Source: Lachnospiraceae bacterium (GTDB lineage: Bacteria > Bacillota > Clostridia > Lachnospirales > Lachnospiraceae). From it: DNA of 41,790 nt. The stretch covers positions 1-41,790 of the forward strand of contig JAILNV010000252.1 in NCBI GenBank assembly GCA_024691125.1. Direction: 5' to 3'. A model generated the notes under the pieces. The model was not told the DNA's origin. It worked only from the letters and a program-made list of their open reading frames with translations, and searched no databases. Every line of letters starts with the position of its first letter. The stretch's first letter is position 1. The position numbers and the translations under genes are program-made. Of the stretch, positions 26,293 through 34,615 are shown piece after piece.

Positions 26293-28197
26293 ATGAATCC
26301 AAAATTCTTCGATGTAAAAAAGGAAAAACAGGATGCCATTATTAATGCTGCGCTGATGGTATTTGCCGAGAACGGATATAAGAAGGCGAGTACGGATAAT
26401 ATAGTCAAGGCGGCGGGAATCAGTAAAGGCCTCCTGTTTCATTATTTTATCAGTAAGCAGGGCGTATATGAGTTCATATACGATTACAGTATCAAGTATA
26501 CAACACTTGAACTGTCTCAGACCATAAACAGGAAGGAAACGGATTTCTTCGCGATACAGAGGATGATAGAGCTTACCAAGCTTAGGGTGATGAAGAATTA
26601 TCCGTATATGCAGCAGTTCCTTAATAATGTAAAGTATGAGACACATCCGGATGCGCTTAAGATAATTCAGGAATCTAAAAATTCAGTTGACGAAGCGTAC
26701 GCAGAGATATATAAAAGGGCTGATATGTCGAGATTCAACAGGCCCGTAGATGCACAGAAGATAATAAGGATGATCGGCTGGATGTCCGACGGGTTTATAA
26801 GAGATAAGTTCAGAAACGGAACTCCCGAACCCGACAGTATGAATGGTGAGTTTGCCCAGTATCTTTCAATGCTCAGAGAGCATTTCTACGGAAACGATTA
26901 TGGAAATTCGGATCTGGTGATAGAGGCTACAGAGGCGGTAAGATATGATTCCGTAATGGATTCAATGAGGAATGAAATGAGCGGTGAGCCGGTGAAAGCT
27001 GTAAGTACTTCAATCCTTGCGGCTGAGGAAGTTAAGGAGAAGCCGGCCACTAAGAGTCCTGCGGTAACTGTCTCAATGCAGCCTGAAATGCGTGAGCTCA
27101 GCTTTGAAGAAAGGCTTGCCCTGGGTAAGAAGAGCGCATATTACCAGGAGCCGGAGGCAAATAAAGATGTGGGATCCGCAGGGGCAACAGAGCCTTCAGG
27201 TGTGACTATAGAGAGCATAACGCCTGTTGATGAACTGAAGCCTTCGTATAATGCAGATACGGAAAAGAGTATAGATGCTGCAGAGATCACGGAAGCAACA
27301 GAGCAGGAAATTCCCCGTGAGAATAAGGAAGCTCCTAAGAGCGAAGAACCGTCAACAGATGGAGAGGCTGTAAAGAATGAAGGTTCTGAAGCTGTTGAAG
27401 AAGCAGCAAAGAGTGAAGAACAGGAAAATGATGAAAAATCAGTAAAGACAGCAGCTTCCAATAAAGAAGATAAGGCGGTAGATCGGATGGATGGACCGGT
27501 CAGTCAGACAGAAACGGTTGTTTCCTGTCTTCCCGAAATGGATATCAGCTTTTTCGAAATTTCAAGACTGGGTGATTTCTCATATGGTTCAGATGAACGA
27601 GGTGGACGGGGTATTCCATATGACAGCAGCGGAAATGTCCAGATATTTGTGGAAGACGATGAAGATGATGAAGACTATGATGAGGATACCGTGGATAATG
27701 AAGCCGCTAATCCGGATGCTGTAAGCAAGGAGTCACAGGCTTATGTCAGTGCTCCTGCAGAAGGTGAACATGAAGAACGGGCAGAAATGAAGATCGGTGA
27801 TGCTCCGGATACAGAAAGAGAAGCGGAGTCAAAGGAAGCGGTTGCTTCAGATGAAAAGACAATATTGAAAGAAACTGATGATGATAAAAAGGATGATGGA
27901 TCTGCGGAAGCTTCCGGTGCGAAAGAGGAAAGCACAGAACCGGATGAGAAAACAGCAGATAACACCGCCAAGGCTGCTCATAAGGATGATCTGGATATAG
28001 ATCTTGACGGTCTTTCAGAGAAGATAATGAGCCATACGGATAAGGAATCCGAGGAACGGGAGAGGATTAAGGAGCTTGAGAGTATGGGACCGGCACCTAT
28101 CCTGCCGGATTTTAATCCGGAAAACATAAGTAGCGGCAAGGCATCTGTAGATGAGGAAAATGAGGATGTTCATATTTACAGACCGCTGAGTTTTTAG
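26293..28197 (+). CDS. TetR-family regulator with a long acidic disordered tail
   Basis: 634 residues, about three times the family's usual length. Residues 1-60 form a standard TetR helix-turn-helix: DAIINAALMVFAENGYKKAS, then IVKAAGISKGLLFHYFISKQ. An all-helical ligand/dimer domain runs to about 200. The remaining ~430 residues are low-complexity, rich in Glu, Lys, Ala, Asp and Ser, with an acidic run near 453-470 (VEDDEDDEDYDEDTVDNE), and no TM. The tail ends in a more ordered-looking PAPILPDFNPENI and VHIYRPLSF. Codon use matches the neighbours and the frame is continuous, so it is not a frameshift artefact. GTGAGGG precedes the ATG. A nearby inverted repeat may be its operator. The tail's role is unknown. 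Confidence 0.85.
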   Translation: MNPKFFDVKKEKQDAIINAALMVFAENGYKKASTDNIVKAAGISKGLLFHYFISKQGVYEFIYDYSIKYTTLELSQTINRKETDFFAIQRMIELTKLRVMKNYPYMQQFLNNVKYETHPDALKIIQESKNSVDEAYAEIYKRADMSRFNRPVDAQKIIRMIGWMSDGFIRDKFRNGTPEPDSMNGEFAQYLSMLREHFYGNDYGNSDLVIEATEAVRYDSVMDSMRNEMSGEPVKAVSTSILAAEEVKEKPATKSPAVTVSMQPEMRELSFEERLALGKKSAYYQEPEANKDVGSAGATEPSGVTIESITPVDELKPSYNADTEKSIDAAEITEATEQEIPRENKEAPKSEEPSTDGEAVKNEGSEAVEEAAKSEEQENDEKSVKTAASNKEDKAVDRMDGPVSQTETVVSCLPEMDISFFEISRLGDFSYGSDERGGRGIPYDSSGNVQIFVEDDEDDEDYDEDTVDNEAANPDAVSKESQAYVSAPAEGEHEERAEMKIGDAPDTEREAESKEAVASDEKTILKETDDDKKDDGSAEASGAKEESTEPDEKTADNTAKAAHKDDLDIDLDGLSEKIMSHTDKESEERERIKELESMGPAPILPDFNPENISSGKASVDEENEDVHIYRPLSF

Positions 28198-28247
28198 GCT
28201 GCCTGTTACAGGGTTTAATATTTGATCAGAGAGGAAGGGGGTTGCAT

Positions 28248-29159
28248 ATGGGAAGATTTGCGATAGCGGGAATAGTACAGGTTGAGACTATCGTTAAGGT
28301 TGATGAGATACCGGTTGTGTATCATCCGGTGGTTAACAAACCCAATACGATATTTACCAATCTCGGAGGAGATGCATACAACGAGAGAGTGGCTCTTAAG
28401 GCGCTTGGCGATGAGGTAGAATTCTTTTCCATGGTCGGTAAGCATGATATCAAGAGTATATTTTGGGATGAGGAATTCATGGGTGAGCATGATTATGTGC
28501 TTCCCGTTCTGAAAGCAACACCGACTGCTGTTATTCTGTATGACAATAAAAGACAGCAGCAGATATTTGAGGATATCAAGGATATGCGTAATGTTGAGTT
28601 CAATCTTGAGCTTTTCAGGGAACGCATACAGAATGTTGACTGTGTGATACTTGCAAATGCCAATTTCTGCCGTCCTTTGGCACAGGCCGCAAAGGACGCC
28701 GGAAAGCTGCTGGCAATTAACTTCCGTGGCTTCACGGAAGAAAAGATGCAGTATAACGAGGACTATTTCCAGATGGCTGATATCATTTACGTATCTGATG
28801 ATAATATCGTCGGAAGCGCAGATGAGTTCGTAAGAAAGCTGGCAGATACCTATGATGCGAAGATAATAGTTTTGGGTCAGGGCGCTCATGGACTTACTAT
28901 CTTCTCAAGAGAAGATGATCTCCTGGCTCACTACAAGCCTGTTAAAACCAATGAAATAGTTAATACATCCGGAGCAGGCAATTCGCTCTTCTCCTGTTTC
29001 CTTCACTGTTATGTAAGCACCGGAGATGCAGTTCATGCAATAAAGAACGCATTGCTGTTTGCTTCATACAAGATTGGTTACATGGGAACGTCAAACGGAT
29101 TCCTGACCGAAGAAGAGCTTGAACACTGGTACAGACTTATATGGGGTCCTGGAAAGTAA
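28248..29159 (+). CDS. PfkB-family carbohydrate kinase homologue, catalytic Asp replaced by Asn
   Basis: 303 residues from the ATG at 28248, with GAGGAAGGGGG upstream; a TTG two codons earlier is unlikely. The N-terminal sugar-binding Gly pair is in NLGGDAYNERVALKALG. The C-terminal ATP/anion-hole signature reads NTSGAGNSLFSCF (242-245 GAGN), where the family has GAGD with Asp as catalytic base. The codon is AAT, so Asp to Asn. Other family features (IIVLGQGAHG, the C-terminal helix) are kept. It may be inactive, or act as a sensor or on another reaction. It lies 50 nt after the TetR-tail gene and 67 nt before the methyltransferase, in one direction, probably a single transcript. Confidence 0.85.
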   Translation: MGRFAIAGIVQVETIVKVDEIPVVYHPVVNKPNTIFTNLGGDAYNERVALKALGDEVEFFSMVGKHDIKSIFWDEEFMGEHDYVLPVLKATPTAVILYDNKRQQQIFEDIKDMRNVEFNLELFRERIQNVDCVILANANFCRPLAQAAKDAGKLLAINFRGFTEEKMQYNEDYFQMADIIYVSDDNIVGSADEFVRKLADTYDAKIIVLGQGAHGLTIFSREDDLLAHYKPVKTNEIVNTSGAGNSLFSCFLHCYVSTGDAVHAIKNALLFASYKIGYMGTSNGFLTEEELEHWYRLIWGPGK

Positions 29160-29226
29160 GCGGAATGCTGTTGCAGGCTCATGTGATACTAATAGTAAAC
29201 AGAACGATAATAAGGCAGGATATAAA

Positions 29227-30834
29227 ATGCTTCCAACAGAATATCTGTCCGGGATGAGAGAACTTCTTAAAGATGAATATGATGACTATTTAAGAAGCCT
29301 TGAAGCCGAAGCATACAGGGCGCTGCGTCTTAATCCGTTAAAAGCGGATGAGGCGCAGCTTCTTGTGTTGTTAAATGAATACCTGGGTATTGACGATGCA
29401 GCGGACCGGGTTCCATGGGAACCGCTGGGGTATTATTATACCGATGATAAAGAGGCGGCTGATAAAACGGATGTGGCTGATAAAACGGATGTGGATGATA
29501 AAACTGAGGAGGCTTATAAAACAGACAGGGCAGAGAATCCGGAGGGGAGCGGCAGAAGTAATAACGGAAACAGCAGGGCTTTCTACCGGCCGGGAAGGAA
29601 TCCATTCCATGAAGCGGGAATGTATTATATACAGGAGCCAAGTGCCATGCTTCCCGTTGCCATGCTGATGAAAGATGAGAACCCGGTTCCGGAAGGATCA
29701 GAGGATGATGAGCCCGGTAAATGTGAGCATATCCTTGATCTGTGCGCGGCGCCGGGGGGGAAATCAACACAGATAGCGTCCTATATGAGGGGCAGAGGGG
29801 TGCTTATATGCAATGAAATAATCTCATCGAGAGCTGCGATACTGTCAGAGAATATAGAACGGATGGGAATACGAAATGCTCTGGTATTAAACGAGTCGCC
29901 TCAGAAGCTTAAGGATACCTACGTTGATTATTTCGACAGGATACTGGTGGATGCACCCTGTTCGGGCGAGGGGATGTTTCGGAAGAATGAGCAGGCTGTA
30001 AAAGAGTGGAGTCCGGATAATGTACTTATGTGTGCAAGACGCCAGGATGAAATACTGGATTGTGCCGCAACGATGCTAAAGCCGGGTGGGATCATGGTTT
30101 ATTCAACCTGCACCTTTTCGAGGGAAGAGGATGAGGAATGTATCGAGAGATTTCTTGACAGGCACAGGGATTATGAGCTTGCAGAAATGGAGAAGCTGTT
30201 TCCTCACAGGATTAAGGGAGAAGGACATTTCGCGGCAAAGCTTATCAGGATAAGTAAAGTCAGCACATTGGGTGCATTAAATGACAATCCGGGAAAATTG
30301 ATATCTAAAGAAAATAAAAAAAAGGGACGAAATACTGGAAACGGAGGAAAGAACAAAAACTGTGGAGATGGTCGGAAAGCGTTTGAACAGTTCTGCGGGG
30401 ACACACTGAAACATGAAGCGGTAAACAGGCTTAAGGGCAGTCTTATCCGGTTCGGAGATAATCTGTATCTCATGCCACAGGGTGCACCGGGAATAGACGG
30501 GATAAAGGTACTCAGAGCAGGACTGTGGCTTGGAACATTAAAGAAGGACAGGTTCGAGCCTTCACATGCGCTTGCACTTGCATTAAAACCGGATGAAACA
30601 GTCAATATGGTTGACATAACACCGGAAAGAGCTGCAGCCTTTATTGAAGGTATGCCCCTTAGCTATGAACAGGACAATACAGATGACAAGAAATCAGAGA
30701 TGAATAAAGCGTCATCCGGGCTTTGCCGTGGATGGGTACTGGTATGCTGCCGGGGTATCACTCTTGGCTGGGGAAAGGCTGTGGGTGATACTATAAAGAA
30801 TCATTATCCGAAGGGATTGAGAAAGAGACTGTGA
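29227..30834 (+). CDS. RsmF-like rRNA m5C methyltransferase (NOL1/NOP2/Sun family)
   Basis: 535 residues from the ATG at 29227 (GCAGGATATAAA upstream). S-adenosylmethionine motif I is HILDLCAAPGGKSTQI (about 168-183). The paired catalytic cysteines are in DRILVDAPCSGEGMFRKN and YSTCTFSREEDEE. The C-terminal part (residues about 385-535) resembles the RsmF-B and PUA-like extension of YebU/RsmF, which methylates a cytosine of 16S rRNA in the decoding region. Two insertions are unusual: a 6-residue repeat tract (about 77-100) and a Lys/Asn/Gly-rich linker (about 355-385). It ends 23 nt before the ArsR start. Function is well supported; the exact target cytosine is not. Confidence 0.9.
   Translation: MLPTEYLSGMRELLKDEYDDYLRSLEAEAYRALRLNPLKADEAQLLVLLNEYLGIDDAADRVPWEPLGYYYTDDKEAADKTDVADKTDVDDKTEEAYKTDRAENPEGSGRSNNGNSRAFYRPGRNPFHEAGMYYIQEPSAMLPVAMLMKDENPVPEGSEDDEPGKCEHILDLCAAPGGKSTQIASYMRGRGVLICNEIISSRAAILSENIERMGIRNALVLNESPQKLKDTYVDYFDRILVDAPCSGEGMFRKNEQAVKEWSPDNVLMCARRQDEILDCAATMLKPGGIMVYSTCTFSREEDEECIERFLDRHRDYELAEMEKLFPHRIKGEGHFAAKLIRISKVSTLGALNDNPGKLISKENKKKGRNTGNGGKNKNCGDGRKAFEQFCGDTLKHEAVNRLKGSLIRFGDNLYLMPQGAPGIDGIKVLRAGLWLGTLKKDRFEPSHALALALKPDETVNMVDITPERAAAFIEGMPLSYEQDNTDDKKSEMNKASSGLCRGWVLVCCRGITLGWGKAVGDTIKNHYPKGLRKRL
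29457..29528 (+). repeat. In-frame 18-bp tandem repeat (four units)
   Basis: Units at 29457-29474 and 29475-29492 are identical (GGCTGATAAAACGGATGT). Units at 29493-29510 and 29511-29528 are degenerate copies, and 29439-29456 is a possible fifth remnant. Each unit encodes six residues (ADKTDV type), so copy-number change keeps the frame. Confidence 0.85.
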
Positions 30835-30857
30835 ATAAGTCCGGGGGAAAACAGAGT

Positions 30858-31226
30858 ATGGAAACAAACGGAAAAGAACAAAAAATATGCAGCTGTGGAA
30901 AAGAGCATGGAGCTGTCGACCTTGTGAAGATGCTGGCTGATATGCCTCCTGAGGAGGAACTGTACGATCTGGCGGATTTCTTTAAGATATTTGCCGACTG
31001 TACAAGAATAAGGATCCTATGCACTCTTCTTTACGGTGAAATGTGCGTGAGTGAGATAGGGGAAGCCCTTGATATGACCCAGTCGGCGATATCTCACCAG
31101 CTACGTGTATTGAAACAGGCAAAGCTGGTTAAGAACAGGCGGGAGGGCAAGACAATATATTATTCACTGTCTGACGGACATATAATAAGTATACTGAGTC
31201 AGGGCCTTGAACATATAGAGGAGTAA
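30858..31226 (+). CDS. ArsR/SmtB-family zinc-type metalloregulator
   Basis: 122 residues from the ATG at 30858 (GGGGG at 10 nt); an in-frame GTG at 30831 overlaps the upstream stop. Winged helix: FFKIFADCTRIRILCTLLYG, then VSEIGEALDMTQSAISHQLR (recognition helix) and the wing NRREGKTIYYSL. The last helix reads DGHIISILSQGLEHIEE, giving D106, H108, H119 and E122 with the exact D-x-H-x10-H-x2-E spacing of the SmtB alpha-5 zinc site. An N-terminal CSC (11-13) may add a second metal site. Such proteins release DNA when zinc or a similar metal binds. No metal exporter is adjacent; the next genes encode zinc-ribbon proteins. Confidence 0.88.
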   Translation: METNGKEQKICSCGKEHGAVDLVKMLADMPPEEELYDLADFFKIFADCTRIRILCTLLYGEMCVSEIGEALDMTQSAISHQLRVLKQAKLVKNRREGKTIYYSLSDGHIISILSQGLEHIEE

Positions 31227-31261
31227 GACAGGTAATTAAGAAGCAGAGAGTTAGATGCGGA

Positions 31262-31290
31262 TTGACACATCAGAAGCTAAATGATATGCT
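31262..31290 (+). promoter_or_regulatory. Putative promoter for the zinc-ribbon and ABC gene group
   Basis: Consensus TTGACA (31262-31267), a 17-bp spacer and TATGCT (31285-31290), 72 nt before the ATG at 31362. I see no clear SmtB-type 12-2-12 operator over it. Confidence 0.5.
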
Positions 31291-31361
31291 TGAATTGTCT
31301 GATTTTATGCCAAATTACTTGAATTTAACGGATTTTTCGACGGGAAACAGGGGGAATGTAC

Positions 31362-31961
31362 ATGGCTTCTTGGGATGATGTAAAGAGCAGAATATCTTGG
31401 GCGGGGAAGGCAACTGTGGTAAGAACCCGAACTGTTGCCCAAATAGCAACGGTTAACGGTAAGATTTCAGATACAAGGAAGAACATAAATGCCGGCTGCC
31501 TTGAATTGGGGCGTATTTTGGTTGATTCAGAGTATGCCGATGATACGGTTGAGGATATCGAGGAGCGTATAGATAAGGCCGAAACAACCGGTGAAGACAA
31601 GGAACTGCTCAAAGCAGTGCTTAAAGTTAAAAAGTATGAGGAAGAGCTTGATGAGCTTGTTTATGAGAAAGGACAGTTGCAGGGTATTACTCCGTGCAGG
31701 ATCTGCGGAGCTGAGGTTACGGCTGATTCGGAGTATTGCTGCAAATGCGGTGCAAGTGTAGTGCCGGAGGACGAGCCTTCGGATGGTGAACCGGATGACG
31801 GATCCGATATCGGATATGAGGAAGGTGAAGAAGAAACGGATGGGGCAGAAGAACCGGAAGGTGAAGAAGAGCCGGACGAAGAAGAAGCTGCCGGACCGGA
31901 TGATGCGGAAGCGGATGAAGCAGGAAGTACCGAAAAGGATGAGGAAGGAGAGAGCATATGA
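31362..31961 (+). CDS. Zinc-ribbon protein with coiled N-terminus and acidic tail
   Basis: 199 residues from the ATG at 31362 (GGGGGA 6 nt upstream; another ATG at 31356). The N-terminal helical segment (WDDVKSRISWAGKATVVRT, then VNGKISDTRKNINAGCLELG) matches a helical pattern often seen fused to zinc ribbons in Firmicutes. The zinc ribbon is CRICGAEVTADSEYCCKCG (about 110-128), with two C-x-x-C pairs. The last ~70 residues are almost only Glu, Asp, Gly, Ala and Pro. No TM. Its stop overlaps the next start (ATGA), so translation is coupled. Function unknown; the partner is the zinc-ribbon membrane protein downstream. Confidence 0.75.
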   Translation: MASWDDVKSRISWAGKATVVRTRTVAQIATVNGKISDTRKNINAGCLELGRILVDSEYADDTVEDIEERIDKAETTGEDKELLKAVLKVKKYEEELDELVYEKGQLQGITPCRICGAEVTADSEYCCKCGASVVPEDEPSDGEPDDGSDIGYEEGEEETDGAEEPEGEEEPDEEEAAGPDDAEADEAGSTEKDEEGESI

Positions 31962-33838
31962 AATGCAGTAACTGCGGTGCGGTCTTAAGGAAGGATTCGT
32001 TGTTTTGTCATAAATGCGGAACAAGAATAGAGGCCGATGTTGAAGAAGTGATCAGATCTGCTGAAGAAAGTGAAAACGGAGAGAGCCCGGCAGAAGAAGC
32101 TGTGGCTGATACGGAAGAAGTTAAAGAAGCCGCCAAGGATTCATATGAGAATGTTAAGAGGGATGCTGCGGATCCGTTGGCGGATGAAAGGTTTGATGAA
32201 TACTTTAAGCTGGAGGAGGAAGAACCCGGAAAGAAGAAAGGGTTTATTATAGGCGCAGTGGTTGCGGCTGCTGCCATATGTCTTATCTGTTTCTGCTGCA
32301 GCAATACATTTAAGAGAACCTTCTACAAGCCTGCCGATTACTATAGGTATGTTGAGAAGAAGAATGCAAAGGAAACGATAAAGCTCGCAACGGACTGGTA
32401 TGATGCAGGTAATCTCCTGATTCCGGGCAACGGAAGCGTTGGTTATGAGGATAAGCTGGCACTCAGGATGTCCGGGGATATCTTAAGCGAAGCGGCAGAA
32501 GCGCTTGACGTATACGGGGTTTCCGGTCAGGAACAGGACTTTTCGTGGCTTCAGGATATAAGCATATCCGGGCAGGCAACCATGTATGGTGATCTGGGAA
32601 GCCGCAATACGGCAATAGCTATAGGATCAGATACGGTTCTTACAATAAACACAGTGGCTGACAAGGCTGCAGACAGAATGTATTTAAGGATTCCCGAGCT
32701 TTCGTCTTCATATGTAGGCTTTGATGCAGCGAAGATAGATGAACTCTCGGAAATGATCGAAAAGTATACGGATTCATCCGTATCCGTAAGCACCGGAATG
32801 TATGACTATATGTCAATGAGCAAGGCTCTTCCGGAGGCATACAGAATAAATAAGCTGCTTAACAAGTATTCGGATATATGCTTTGACAATATGAATAATG
32901 TTACCAGGTCGGGTAAACAGAAGCTTGAGATCGGAGGAGTGGCACAGAAATGCTATTGTCTTACTGTGACGTTTGATTATAAGGATATGAAGAGCCTTGG
33001 AAGACAGCTTCGCGAAGAGCTGACTGAGGACAAAGATGTTAAGGACTCTTATATAAAGCTTATGGAGGCTGATGGGAAGAACGGAGAGGAAAGCTGGAAC
33101 GATCTTGCCGACGGGCTGTATGTTCTGGAGGATATATTAGGCAGTACCGCAGGAACAGAGATGAAGGTATATGTTGATACTTGCGGTAATGTAATTGCCA
33201 GGGAGATCACGCCGGCCGAAACAGATATAACAGTGCGTTACGGACATACTGTAAACGGTCGTAATTTTGGAGCTCAGCTTGTTGTTAATGCTGATGGTGA
33301 TGATATTGTTGCACTTCGCGGAAACGGTAAGAAGGCAGGACAGAGCTATGCCGGTGATTTCAAGCTGGCAATATCCGGAGCCGATCCGATCGGTATCACA
33401 CTTGATTCTTTTGACTACAAAGCGTTTACAAAGCAGAAGGTTGAAACAGGTGTGTCTGTCAGTGTAAAAGAGATTGCGGATGCACTTGATATACGGAATC
33501 CGGCTGTTGATTTCCTGGATGACTATAAAGCAGTGCTCTCGGTAAGTACTCCGTCTTCGGGTTCATATGTCACGAACATCAGACTGAGCGACGGAATGAG
33601 CGATCCCGTGGTTATGGATTATTCATACAGGAAAACAGGTGGTTCACGAATTACCGTTCCCGAAGATGCGCTGATGATAGAGGGGCTTTCGGATATTAAG
33701 GTATATATAAAGGATGCTGATTTCTCGAAAGTCAGAAATAACCTTGAAAACGCAGGAGTTCCCTCATCCATTACCGGATATATAAGCTATATAGAGAAGG
33801 CAGCGGATTACCTTGATTATATAGACCTTTTCCTGTAA
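31958..33838 (+). CDS. Zinc-ribbon membrane protein with large external domain
   Basis: 626 residues. An N-terminal zinc ribbon (MKCSNCGAVLRKDSLFCHKC, two C-x-x-C pairs at 3-20) is followed by an acidic linker, a single TM (about 94-113, GFIIGAVVAAAAICLICFCC) and ~510 external residues with several possible beta-rich repeats. The order of cytoplasmic zinc ribbon, TM and ectodomain resembles TcaA/YvbJ-type proteins, but I do not recognise this ectodomain. GGAGAG precedes the ATG, which overlaps the upstream stop. The ABC ATPase gene begins 65 nt downstream on the same strand. A 6-bp inverted repeat (ACAGCC/GGCTGT, 33838-33860) lies just after the stop, without a T-run. Confidence 0.8.
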   Translation: MKCSNCGAVLRKDSLFCHKCGTRIEADVEEVIRSAEESENGESPAEEAVADTEEVKEAAKDSYENVKRDAADPLADERFDEYFKLEEEEPGKKKGFIIGAVVAAAAICLICFCCSNTFKRTFYKPADYYRYVEKKNAKETIKLATDWYDAGNLLIPGNGSVGYEDKLALRMSGDILSEAAEALDVYGVSGQEQDFSWLQDISISGQATMYGDLGSRNTAIAIGSDTVLTINTVADKAADRMYLRIPELSSSYVGFDAAKIDELSEMIEKYTDSSVSVSTGMYDYMSMSKALPEAYRINKLLNKYSDICFDNMNNVTRSGKQKLEIGGVAQKCYCLTVTFDYKDMKSLGRQLREELTEDKDVKDSYIKLMEADGKNGEESWNDLADGLYVLEDILGSTAGTEMKVYVDTCGNVIAREITPAETDITVRYGHTVNGRNFGAQLVVNADGDDIVALRGNGKKAGQSYAGDFKLAISGADPIGITLDSFDYKAFTKQKVETGVSVSVKEIADALDIRNPAVDFLDDYKAVLSVSTPSSGSYVTNIRLSDGMSDPVVMDYSYRKTGGSRITVPEDALMIEGLSDIKVYIKDADFSKVRNNLENAGVPSSITGYISYIEKAADYLDYIDLFL

Positions 33839-33903
33839 ACAGCCCGGCAGCATATGGCTGTGGGTAAGATAAGCAGATTTAATGATAATGAGGAAAATCA
33901 TAT

Positions 33904-34572
33904 ATGAAGATCGAACTTAAACATATTTCCAAGAATTATAACAGGAGGAATGTGCTTAAGGACGTGTCTGTGACAGCGGAGAGTGGATCCTGCATAGGTG
34001 TATTGGGTGGTAACGGGTGCGGGAAATCCACTCTTCTTGCCATAATGGCAGGAATAAGGAAGGCATCATCAGGAAGCTTTCTATGTGACGGCAGGGATGT
34101 GCTTACAGACAGAGCCTTAAGATCATCGGTGATAGGATATGTTCCGCAGGGAACGCCGCTTATCGAGGAGCTGAGCGCAAGAGATAATCTTCTTATCTTT
34201 TATAAGAAGAAGGAGCTTGAGAGGGAGCTTGAGAGAGGAACGCTTAAGCTGCTGGGAGTGGATGAGTATATTGATGTACCTGTAAGGAAAATGTCGGGCG
34301 GCATGAAGAAAAGACTGTCCATAGGATGTGCTGTGGCCAATCATCCCAAAATTCTGCTGCTTGACGAGCCCTCGGCTGCGCTTGACCTTATATGCAAACA
34401 GAGCATAAACGGTTATCTGCGCGCATATAAAAGGAACGGAGGAACCGTTTTCCTTGCCACTCATGATGAGGAAGAACTTAAATTGTGTGATAAATGGTAC
34501 ATTTTAAAGAACGGGATCGCATCAGAATATAATTATGACGGAAATGTGGAAAGACTGATCGCGAGGTTTTGA
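33904..34572 (+). CDS. ABC transporter ATP-binding protein
   Basis: 222 residues, a compact single nucleotide-binding domain. Walker A is GGNGCGKST (about 36-44), the Q-loop is VPQGTPLIEE, the signature is MSGGMKKRLSI, Walker B is ILLLDEPSAALD and the H-loop is ATHDEEE. The signature is LSGGQ with M and M substitutions, common in ABC-2 exporters. AGGAAA lies before the ATG. Two ABC-2 permease genes follow, at 43-nt spacing and then an overlap, so the three probably form one exporter with a heterodimeric membrane part. Confidence 0.95.
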   Translation: MKIELKHISKNYNRRNVLKDVSVTAESGSCIGVLGGNGCGKSTLLAIMAGIRKASSGSFLCDGRDVLTDRALRSSVIGYVPQGTPLIEELSARDNLLIFYKKKELERELERGTLKLLGVDEYIDVPVRKMSGGMKKRLSIGCAVANHPKILLLDEPSAALDLICKQSINGYLRAYKRNGGTVFLATHDEEELKLCDKWYILKNGIASEYNYDGNVERLIARF

Positions 34573-34615
34573 CCGGTTGGAAACCGTACTGTGATACAGA
34601 CCGGGGTAAGAAAAA

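Noticed and set aside
29751-29760. G7 run in the methyltransferase motif I as a phase-variation tract
   Set aside because: It encodes the obligatory Pro-Gly-Gly of the cofactor motif, and the run is short; nothing else suggests slippage.
31289-31326. Direct repeats CTTGAATT as a metalloregulator operator
   Set aside because: They are direct, not inverted, and do not match the SmtB/CzrA 12-2-12 pattern.
31527-32024. Minus-strand frames, one Phe/Arg-rich and one almost pure Ser
   Set aside because: These arise from reading GAA/GAT-rich codons of the acidic zinc-ribbon tail on the other strand; composition artefact.
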